Below, piece after piece: positions 17,399 to 26,100 of a stretch of DNA of 64,000 bases (position 1 is the stretch's first letter; every line of letters starts with the position of its first letter). Where the stretch lies: positions 287,689 through 351,688 of the forward strand of contig NW_005179151.1 of assembly GCF_000350225.1 (NCBI RefSeq), given 5' to 3'. A program made the translations under genes and the position numbers. The notes beneath the pieces are model-generated. The model was not told the origin of the DNA, did no database searches, and saw only the letters and a list, made by a program, of their open reading frames with translations. The stretch comes from Chondrus crispus. Lineage: Eukaryota > Rhodophyta > Florideophyceae > Gigartinales > Gigartinaceae.

Positions 17399-19168
17399 AT
17401 GTCCGACCCGGTTGCTTCCCGAGCCTTAGTCCTGTTCCTCTTTGATCCGGCGTTGTCTTCGGCGCCGTCCACCGATCAACCTTGCCCCCCTTACGTCCCC
17501 GCCGTACTCCGTGCTCCCTGGTTTTGCATCCTCATCCATCTCTCCTCACCCGCCGCCGCGGGTGTTCCTCGTCGTTGCCACTCGCGCGCTGCTTACGGCG
17601 TCGTCGTCCTCATGTCTTCGCTTCCCGAGGCGCGTCCTTCGCCTGGGGGCTCTTCCGTCGGGCTCCCCGCACTTCTGCCGCTCCCGGGGGCCTCCGTGCC
17701 CCCGCGTACAGTACCTCCCCCGGGCTCTTCCAGGGACTCCGTCGCGCATCCTTCTCGCGTAGAGGGATTTGTCCCTCCCGCGGCGCCCGCGCTGCCGCCC
17801 TTCCAGAAGAGTCGCGGCCCCTCGGGGTCCACCGGGAGTGTGGAATTTCGTCCCTCCTCGTCGGGTGCTGCGCTGCCCCAAGGGGACGACGGCATACGCA
17901 GGAAGGTCGGAGAGGTTCCTCCTGACAACATGTCCGACGCGCCGCGTACGAGCGCGCCTTACCAGCCGGGCCCCGGGTCGTATGGGGCATGGGGGAGCTG
18001 CCGGCAGCCAGGCCTCCTGCCTCCGAAGACCCGAGGTAATCTCGACGCGCGGGCGGAGTTGGTCGACGACACCACCCAGTGGTTTGGCACCGCCCTGGCC
18101 CGCTCGATGCCGCTGCCCGTGGAGCGGTTCAGGTTCCCGTGGCGTCGTTACGCCAGAACTGGAATCACCCTCGCGGAATTGTTATCGCGTGACGCTTTGC
18201 GCCCTGACCTCATGCGCGTGCGTCGCATTTATGAGGCAGGCCGCGTGGACGAGGCCGGCCTCGTCCTTGCTAGACTGACGGGCAAGGGCGGGGGAGTTCC
18301 GTATCAAATCCCCGACGCGATCCCTTGCGACAGGACGTTCGCTTACAATTCTGGCGAAGTCATCTATGTCGACCGCATGGCCGAACACCTGGTTGGTCGT
18401 TTACCGGGCGCACCGCGACGGTTCATCCTTTCCGAGGTTGAGGAGCTCTACCTGAGTCCCCGTCCTTATGCCTATTCGAAGGCTCGCGTGGCTCTCCAGA
18501 AATCGGCGAGCTCCCTCATGCGCCTCTACTCGGTCGCGGTGTCGCCCCACTACTGGGCGACCTACCGCCACTGCCAGGAGGATGACGGCCGCGTCTTCAG
18601 ATCGGCGTCCTTCGAGCAAGATATCACTCGGAGGGACTTCCCCGAGCGACCGGAAGCTGTGCGGGAGTCCCTTCCGTCTTTCGGAGTACACGCCTTGATT
18701 CCGTATGCTTTAAAGCATTTTGGTTACGCCTGTGTGGACCCCGACCACCCGGCCCACGCCGAGCTTGTACACAACTTCGAACGTGAGTGGGCGTGGGCCC
18801 TGGGTAACGCGTTTATGGCCGAGGTCCACATCAACCGTCGCGTGTTTGTTCAGCCCACTGGGGTCCTCGCGTTGCTTGGAAGGGTTGCTTCCAACCTCCC
18901 CGTTGTACTACTCCACCCCCTGGAAGCGAACTCCAAACACGCGATGTGGTACTTCGTCTCTGTGTTATCCCTTATGCACCGCGCGTGTCAAGTCTCCGAG
19001 CGTACGCATCGCCCGTTTACCGACTACACCACGGGCGAGCGGAGCGCTTTTCTCCTGTACGACCTGCGGTCCGACGCGTTCGTCGCGAAGCCAGCCTCTC
19101 CCCAACCTTCGCTGATTACCACGGGGAGGGGCCGGTGTGGCCTCCGTCCGTCGCGAGGCTCAACGTAA
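17399..19168 (+). CDS. Large orphan protein, antisense to truncated element 3
   Basis: 589 residues from the ATG at 17399, whose A follows GAGAGAGCC. The first ~200 residues are Pro/Ser-rich and probably disordered. From N-L-D-A-R-A-E-L-V-D-D onward the composition is that of a folded protein with conserved-looking segments (W-F-G-T-A-L-A-R-S-M-P-L-P-V-E-R-F; Y-Q-I-P-D-A-I-P-C-D-R; V-H-A-L-I-P-Y-A-L-K-H-F-G-Y-A). I do not recognise the family. The gene sits just inside a minus-strand 3' LTR and runs against it, the same arrangement as the H3-mimic gene in element 1. A second frame (19137-19679) overlaps its end by 32 bases. Confidence 0.55.
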   Translation: MSDPVASRALVLFLFDPALSSAPSTDQPCPPYVPAVLRAPWFCILIHLSSPAAAGVPRRCHSRAAYGVVVLMSSLPEARPSPGGSSVGLPALLPLPGASVPPRTVPPPGSSRDSVAHPSRVEGFVPPAAPALPPFQKSRGPSGSTGSVEFRPSSSGAALPQGDDGIRRKVGEVPPDNMSDAPRTSAPYQPGPGSYGAWGSCRQPGLLPPKTRGNLDARAELVDDTTQWFGTALARSMPLPVERFRFPWRRYARTGITLAELLSRDALRPDLMRVRRIYEAGRVDEAGLVLARLTGKGGGVPYQIPDAIPCDRTFAYNSGEVIYVDRMAEHLVGRLPGAPRRFILSEVEELYLSPRPYAYSKARVALQKSASSLMRLYSVAVSPHYWATYRHCQEDDGRVFRSASFEQDITRRDFPERPEAVRESLPSFGVHALIPYALKHFGYACVDPDHPAHAELVHNFEREWAWALGNAFMAEVHINRRVFVQPTGVLALLGRVASNLPVVLLHPLEANSKHAMWYFVSVLSLMHRACQVSERTHRPFTDYTTGERSAFLLYDLRSDAFVAKPASPQPSLITTGRGRCGLRPSRGST

Positions 19169-19679
19169 GCGACACCAAGAGGTGGACAGCGATGTCCCGG
19201 CCTTTGCGACGTCGCGCATGATCAATTTCCAGTCGCCGAAGGCATCCGGTGTGTCTCCTCAATTTGCGTCGGGGGTTCCGCCTGTTCCCCCTCTGAGTTT
19301 GGCGCGTCAAGACCGTATTCCCCCTTCTGCAACCCCACAGCTCGTCTTATCGCCGGGGGACATCTTGGCCATTCCCGGCCTGGCTCGTGCCCTCGGGACC
19401 TCGTCTCGTCGGGTTTGGAAGGTCGCCGGGTTGTTGAGCACCCTCGCCAGCTGGTACCTTACGCGCAGCGACGAAGCGCCCCGGATCAACGCGGAGCGGG
19501 AGGTCCACGCGACGGATCTCCGCCGAGCTCAAGGAGCCTTAGACGATTTCCGTGAATCGTCCCGTCGGCAGTCGGAGGCTCTCGAGCGTGCTCTGGCGGA
19601 TCGCGACCGATACCGCCGCGAGCGGGACGGTCTCCGTGTCGCGGCCGCCACAAATGGGGTCAGTATAACGAGAGTGTAG
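19137..19679 (+). CDS. Second orphan ORF, basic N-terminus and coiled-coil C-terminus
   Basis: About 180 residues: basic start (R-R-E-A-Q-R-K-R-H), Pro-rich middle, a short helical segment (L-V-L-S-P-G-D-I-L-A-I-P-G-L-A-R-A-L), then a long charged helix (A-E-R-E-V-H-A-T-D-L-R-R-A-Q-G...L-A-D-R-D-R-Y-R-R-E-R) likely to form a coiled coil. It overlaps the preceding ORF in another frame, so it may be a second protein or its frameshifted C-terminus. The last ~11 codons are part of a transposon-tip palindrome, and the stop codon lies in the LTR starting at 19675. The natural end is therefore lost. Confidence 0.4.
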   Translation: MASVRREAQRKRHQEVDSDVPAFATSRMINFQSPKASGVSPQFASGVPPVPPLSLARQDRIPPSATPQLVLSPGDILAIPGLARALGTSSRRVWKVAGLLSTLASWYLTRSDEAPRINAEREVHATDLRRAQGALDDFRESSRRQSEALERALADRDRYRRERDGLRVAAATNGVSITRV

Positions 19680-20376
19680 TATAACCCCCCCTGGGGGCTT
19701 TTTAGGTAGATTGGATCAACAACAGGATCCCCTACTGTAGAGCTCGACGCTCTACAGTACAACCACGCGTGTCCACGTGTACACCACGGGGGACAACGGA
19801 CACGCGCATACACGTGAACACGTGTACCACACGCGAACGAAGCGCGCACGCACCACGGGTAATACGTGTACTGTCAGCCTCGACATAGCTGACAGTATTA
19901 CAGTGCAGGCCGACCTGCACTACAGTAGCCCGCTACAGTACCTCGGTACTGTAGTGTTATGATAGATTGTTTTGTATATTAAATATGGAGCGGACCGACG
20001 GCGGCGGAGGGGGACAAGTACGGACTTGTCACCCACCGACCGTCAAGGTCCGACTTCCCGCTTATTCTAAGGTAGCGCTCGCTAACTACCTTAGAGCGGC
20101 ACCGAGCGCGGGTTGAGGACGCGCGCGGTACGCCCACGAGTCGGCTCCGCCTCCGCCCGTCGGTACTGGATCGTTACCCAGTACCGCACCGGGGCGTCGA
20201 GGCGTCGAACCGCTCGCGCGTACCGGCGTCCTCCCCGTTCCCGCTCTACCACGCTACCCGGGCCCGCTGCCCGGTGCCGTTAGCTGGTGTCCTGCTTCAC
20301 CCCCGTCTTCCTGTTCGGACGGGGTCTACGTCGAGCTGTGCTTACACCCCTCTCCGTTGGGGGTGTGTATGCTACA
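19675..20376 (+). repeat. 5' LTR of element 2, packed with hairpins
   Basis: TGTAGTATAACC...TATGCTACA. It contains successive inverted repeats: CTGTAGAGC...GCTCTACAG (about 19735), ACTGTCAGC...GCTGACAGT (19870), GTGCAGG...CCTGCAC (19902), CTACAGTAC...GTACTGTAG (19932), CTAAGGTAG...CTACCTTAG (20069) and CGGTACTGG...CCAGTACCG (20160). Several have counterparts with compensating changes in the LTR at 16682-17344. Confidence 0.93.
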
Positions 20377-20377
20377 G

Positions 20378-20395
20378 TGGTCTCCCGACCTAGAA
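20378..20395 (+). promoter_or_regulatory. Primer binding site of element 2
   Basis: TGGTCTCCCGACCTAGAA begins one base after the 5' LTR, with the TGG expected against a tRNA CCA end. Confidence 0.6.
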
Positions 20396-20456
20396 GACCC
20401 TGGAGTCCGATCTCCGAGAAGATTTCCGCTTCCCTCCGCGAACCGATCGCGTCGAG

Positions 20457-23027
20457 ATGAGCCAAGAGTTTGAGCCCTCGATCCGCTCCGAAGCGGCGGA
20501 TCTGAGTCCGGCCGCTGTGCAGTCCCCATCCGCCCCGTCGGGCGACGGCGACGCAGGTCCTCGTGACCGCGAACCGTCGCTCGGATCCTCCGAGGAAAAA
20601 GCGGCGGCGATGTTCGAACGCATAGCCGGATACATCGAGGAAGTCTGTACTTCCCTTCGGATCGATGTATCGGACCATGTATACACTCGATGTATGGCCG
20701 AACTCCGCTCCCTGCGTGAAGGGAGGTTCGATAGAGTGACGCAGTCCTTAGAGAATCTCGGAGCACTGATCGACGAGTTACACTCGCGGATAGTGCTCGT
20801 CGAAGACTCCTGTTTCGCCTCCCCCGGACCGTCCGGGCAAGGTCGCCCTGAGAGGCCGACCTCGGTGAGACGACCCGAGGACCGAACCTCTCCGTCCGCA
20901 GAGCAATTGGGTGCGTTCGCGCACCTCTCCGCTGAGCTCGACGCCACCCGTTGGCGTGCTCGTGACATGGAACGTACCATGGCCGAAAGGCTACCCGGTG
21001 CCCCCTCGAGAGGGCCCGGTGGTACCGTACCTCCGAGCGCCGCCGCCCCCGAAGGTTGGCGTCCGACTGGTGCCGCTACCAGTCGGACTGCAGAAGGAAG
21101 CTGTCCTCCGATAGACGCGAACTTCGCGTCTGAGACCCAAGTCTTGACGCCTATCGCCGGAAGTAGGCGGCAAGTGGACCACGTATCGTACGCGAACGAA
21201 CAGGACCGTGGAGGAGCCGCCCGCGGATCCGGAGAACCGATGTTCTCCGTCGATCCCGGCTGGGGCGGCTACCCGCCGGCGAGTTACGCCGAGCATCCAG
21301 GTCCGGTAGTCGTCCGTACGCTACCGGTTACCTCCTTCGGCACTCTGGGTCCCGCTGAATCCGGGCTCGAGCCGGTACATACGATGATCCAAGAGTTCAG
21401 CGCCGTTGCTGACTATCGTATTTACCGCTTGGATAACACCTCGAGGCTCGTTACCTCAGGTGACGCGGGACGGATCGCGAAGTACGTCCAACGCTGTCGT
21501 GGGATCTGTCCCACGATGCGCAGCTTCGACGGTACCGATCCGATCCAGCTGCTGCCGTTCTTGAAGGATATCCGAATCACCTTCAACTCGCAACACCTGA
21601 CCGAAGGTGTTGCGGTACGAGTCCTCGCGCACTTCTTCGAGCGCGACGCGGAGCGCCTGTATACGAGTTATACGATGCGTGGCCTCCGCGCCGGCCAGCT
21701 CCACGACGACGTGAGCTGGCCGGGGCTCGTTAATCAATTCTTAAAACGCTACCTCACGGACGACGTGTTAGGTGAAGCGTACGACGCTGTCGCTACGGCG
21801 CGACAGCAATCGCATGAGACGGAAAGCACGTTTGCTGACCTACTCGAGACTGCCGCGTTCCGATGCACGGCAGTCTTCTCCGAACAGTCCCTCGCGCACT
21901 ACTTCGTGCGGGGACTGGCACCGGCAACCCGTGCCGCAGTATCCGAAACTGTGCAAAGGCTGCCAGGCAGTCAGAAGACCGATCTTCCGACCATCCGCCG
22001 TATCGCCACGGCGGAAGGTACAACGTACCGCGCCCGGCGTGGTTTACCTCTGCCGGATTCGAAACTGGCAGGGAGGGCTGGCAGGACTACGAAGTCCGCC
22101 GGGACAAGTTCGCCCGCCTCGACCCTCCATATCGGGGAGGATGAGTGGCAGGCCGAACCTGTCCTCATTACGCAAGGAGCAGGGCCCGTGGGGGCACGAA
22201 CCCCCTCACCGATGTCGACCGGAACGACATCGAGTTACACGACCGCATTGGCGGCCCTTCCGAGAGTAACAAGGGGCACGGACCCCCGCGTCGCCGAGCT
22301 CGATATCTCGAGTCGAGATAGGGGAAGCGCCTTGCCTCGCGTGCCCCTCCTCACCGATGAGGAGGTGCGGCACGCGGCGACCTTCGCCTCAACGGACGGC
22401 AGCGCGTACGTGTGCTGGCTATGCCGTACGTACGGGCATGCCATGTACGCGTGCCCGTGCCTGTCGCCGGAACAACGAATGTTCACGGCGTACAGGAACT
22501 ACCGCTACCAGATGGAGACGCGGCCCGGTGCGCGTAATCTCCTCCGGCAAGCGGTGGGCGAGGGCCGTCCTCCGCGTCAAGGTTTCCCGAACCGAACGGG
22601 TGGGGGCGCACGCTTCGCCCCCCGTGGAGGCGGGTACCGTCGTAACGAAGTCGATCGTCGGGATCGACCCGCCTACCGGCAGGCGGACACAAGGTACCCG
22701 CGCCAAGGAGAGAGAGGGGACCGAGACCGTTCTCGGTTACCCCAACAGGTACAAAATGCGATAATGTACCTGCAAGACTGGGTAGAGGATCTGTACCCTC
22801 TACCCACGGAGGGTCACGAAGGCGAGCTGACTCGCTTCGTCCCCCATATCCTGCGACGACCGGACGCCTCAGGTCAAGGCCCGGAAGTACCCGAATACTT
22901 CGCCACGGCCGCCGAGCCGCAGTGGGGGAATCGTCCCGACCCACGCGGCCGGCTACCGGAAGAAGACCTGGGCGTCGATAGCCAGGAGGTTAGCTCCGAT
23001 AGCACGGGTAGTTCGAAAAAAGGGTAA
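20457..23027 (+). CDS. gag: Gag protein of element 2
   Basis: 856 residues from the ATG at 20457, about 80 bases after the LTR. The N-terminal third is Pro/Ser/charged. The capsid-like region is around F-D-G-T-D-P-I-Q-L-L-P-F-L to F-A-D-L-L-E-T-A-A, typical of Ty3-family Gag. One CX2CX4HX4C zinc knuckle (C-W-L-C-R-T-Y-G-H-A-M-Y-A-C) lies near residue 658, followed by an Arg/Gly-rich RNA-binding tail. Gag ends with TAA at 23025-23027. Pol is in the next frame with no overlap. Confidence 0.92.
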   Translation: MSQEFEPSIRSEAADLSPAAVQSPSAPSGDGDAGPRDREPSLGSSEEKAAAMFERIAGYIEEVCTSLRIDVSDHVYTRCMAELRSLREGRFDRVTQSLENLGALIDELHSRIVLVEDSCFASPGPSGQGRPERPTSVRRPEDRTSPSAEQLGAFAHLSAELDATRWRARDMERTMAERLPGAPSRGPGGTVPPSAAAPEGWRPTGAATSRTAEGSCPPIDANFASETQVLTPIAGSRRQVDHVSYANEQDRGGAARGSGEPMFSVDPGWGGYPPASYAEHPGPVVVRTLPVTSFGTLGPAESGLEPVHTMIQEFSAVADYRIYRLDNTSRLVTSGDAGRIAKYVQRCRGICPTMRSFDGTDPIQLLPFLKDIRITFNSQHLTEGVAVRVLAHFFERDAERLYTSYTMRGLRAGQLHDDVSWPGLVNQFLKRYLTDDVLGEAYDAVATARQQSHETESTFADLLETAAFRCTAVFSEQSLAHYFVRGLAPATRAAVSETVQRLPGSQKTDLPTIRRIATAEGTTYRARRGLPLPDSKLAGRAGRTTKSAGTSSPASTLHIGEDEWQAEPVLITQGAGPVGARTPSPMSTGTTSSYTTALAALPRVTRGTDPRVAELDISSRDRGSALPRVPLLTDEEVRHAATFASTDGSAYVCWLCRTYGHAMYACPCLSPEQRMFTAYRNYRYQMETRPGARNLLRQAVGEGRPPRQGFPNRTGGGARFAPRGGGYRRNEVDRRDRPAYRQADTRYPRQGERGDRDRSRLPQQVQNAIMYLQDWVEDLYPLPTEGHEGELTRFVPHILRRPDASGQGPEVPEYFATAAEPQWGNRPDPRGRLPEEDLGVDSQEVSSDSTGSSKKG

Positions 23028-23166
23028 AGACGGTTACGTACACGCGGTCGCGTGAGCCGTCTTGTCCCCACGAACTAGACCCGACCCCGCGTGCTCGCCA
23101 AGGACACGGGGGTATTGTCCGATAATACATCCCCCGCTACCTGAGGCGAGCACGGGAGCTCCTGTA

Positions 23167-26100
23167 ATGCCGATACAGGAGGGAGCGCACGTCGAGGCCT
23201 CCGAAGGCCCGACGTTAGGGGAACAAGACACCGGGACAGCCGACGTTCCGGTGAGGCGTAACGATGGCGACGGGGGCAACGACGACCGAAAAGATTCGGT
23301 CGATCCCCTGACTCCCGCGAGCCCAAGGTCGCCGGAGAAAGGTCCGTGTCGTACGGAATCGAATAATCCGAGGGGCCTCACTGATCCGCGGACGCCCCAA
23401 GGAAGGGGGAGAAGGAAACGCAAGCGGGGCCAGCACCGAAATCGAAGGCCCGGGCGGAACGACCTCACCGATAAGGCCGCCCCAAAGGTTGTCGACGGCG
23501 TCATTTGCCTTATGACGTCGAATATTTACAACGTCCTCGGCTCGATAGCCACAGAAGGAAATGCATTTAAACCCCGCACGATCGCCGTCGATACGTGCTC
23601 GGGGTATAATCTGGTGAGGAAGGCCGACCTTCCCCCCGATTGGACGCGTTACGTCGTGTACGACGCACCTCTGCCACGATTGGCAGGCGCGAATAGCAAC
23701 CCCCTCAAGCTTTCGGCCGTCGTCCGCCTGGTCGTGCAGTTGAGGAACACGGTGTTCCGAATTCCGTTCGTAGTCGCGGACCAGCTCGCCGTGCCGGTCT
23801 TCCTCGGCACGGCCTTCATCGATACGCACGTGCGATGTATCGACATCGAGGCTCAACGGATGGAGCTGCGCCAAGGCGGCTCTGTTGCAATCGTCGACGG
23901 AAAAGGGGAGCCGACTCCCCGTACCAGGCGTAGCGGACGCCAGACGAGACGGCCCGATGTACGAGAAGAGGCCCCGCAGGCGATCCGAATCGCCCGCTGG
24001 GTCATCATCCCCGCGAGGTCGCAAGCCCGAGTGCGCGTCACCACCGCGGGGAGGGGCCTCGTATTCATGGAGCCGAAGCCGTCACTTCAACACCGACATG
24101 GAGTGAGGCTGACGAACGGCGTCGTCGAGGTACTGCCGAATCAGACCTTCGACGTCCTCGTTGCGAACTTTTCGCGACGGAAGAGGCGGCTTCCGAAGCA
24201 CACCGTCGTGAGGTACGCGACGCGCAACCCCCTCGCGATCCTGACGCCCGAACGTCGCGTCGCCGAGGGGGTCGCACACGCGCTACACCTGACCGACTTG
24301 ACCGATCAAGTCGGGAAGGCAAGAGCTGGACGACCAAGCTCCGAAGAGCTAGAGGCCGTTAGGAGGGAACAGGTGGGTACGGACGATCGGCCACCTGGAG
24401 ACCAACCGACGGCGGGAGGCACCGTAAGCCCCCACAAAAAGGATCCCAAAAATCCACCGATGGATTGGGAAAAAGAGGTGGACTTCTCATACATCGACGA
24501 TGACAAGCTCCGTGGCCACGTACTTGAGATGCTCCGTAAGCATTCGAGTCTGTGGAGCGGTGCGCTCGGAACGATCCGAGCCACGGAACACCGCATCTCT
24601 CTCGAACCGGGAACGAAACCGATTCGTTCGATGCCCTATCGGAAGGGGCCCGCCATGCGCGAGATGGTTGCCATGGAGGTCAACCAAATGCTGAACGCAG
24701 GGGTTATCGAACCCGCGAGCACCGAGTGGGCGTCCCCGGTGGTGCTCGTCCCGAAGAAAGACGGCTCTCTTCAATTCTGCGTGGACTACCGGCGTCTCAA
24801 CGCGAAGACGGCAGCGGATTCGTATCCGCTGCCCCGGATGGACGACTGCATCGACTCGTTAGGAGATGCAGCCGTCTTTACGACGTTGGACTGCAATTCC
24901 GGTTATTGGCAGATCCCCGTCGCTCCGGAGGACCGGGATAAGACCACGTTTACGACGCACATGGGCACGTTTCGCCACCTGCGCATGCTGTTCGGACTAA
25001 AAGGGGCACCGGCCACCTTCCAACGTGCATTGGATATTATCCTTTCCGGAGTCCGCTGGCAAATATGCCTCGTCTATCTCGATGACGTCATAGTGTTCTC
25101 GCGTATGGACGCGGAACACGCGAAGCATCTCGACACTGTCTTGAGCTTGTTAGGGAGTGCCGGCATCTCCCTCAAGCTCAAGAAGTGTAGCTTCTTTCAA
25201 CCGAAGGTACACTACCTGGGGCACGTCATCTCCCCAGGTAAGTTGAGCGTGGCCGATACGGCGGCCGACGCCTTCCGAACGTTCACGTTCCCGAGGACGC
25301 TGACGCAGGTGCGCTCGTTCCTCGGGGCGTGTAACGTATATCGCCGCTTCGTTAAGGGCTTCTCGAAAATAGCCCGTCCGTTGACGGATATGACGCGCAG
25401 GGATTCCGATCCTGACTTCGATAATCCTACCGAGGATCAACTCCAGGCGTTCGAGAACCTTAAGGAGTGCATAATCGCTCCGCCGATCCTCGCGTTGCCT
25501 CGGCATGGACGACCGTACATGATCGACACCGACGCGAGCGCCTACCAACTAGGCTGCACGCTGCTCCAAGAGCACGACCAGCCAAACGATTGGCGCTCCG
25601 TTGGGTATTGGTCTTACTCGCTGAACGACAGCGAACGAAACTACAGCGCTACCGAGCGCGAATGCTTCCCCGTAGTGTGGGCTGTCCGCACACTACGGCC
25701 GTACGTTGAAGGCACGAAGTTCACCGTCCGAACAGATCACGACGCCCTGAGGTGGCTCATGTCCCTCACCGAGAGTTCCCGAAGACTCACCCGGTGGCGG
25801 CTACGTCTGGCTGAATACGACTTCACCATTCAGTACCGCCCCGGGCGCGTGCACCAGGTACCGGACGCCCTGTCACGCCTCGTGTCGCCGAGAGTCGCCG
25901 ACGACCTTCGCCCCAGCGTCGAGGTGGATGACGACATTCCCACCTTCGACGCAGGCACGACCGTTCGAGACGTATCGAACGAGCTCGCGGGCCACGTTTG
26001 CATCGCGAGCTGCGACCACGAGGTCGAGCACATCTTGGCGACGACACGGAACCAAGCCAGCTCACGAAGAACGTCGCGCGCCCGAGCGCGCGACAAGCCG

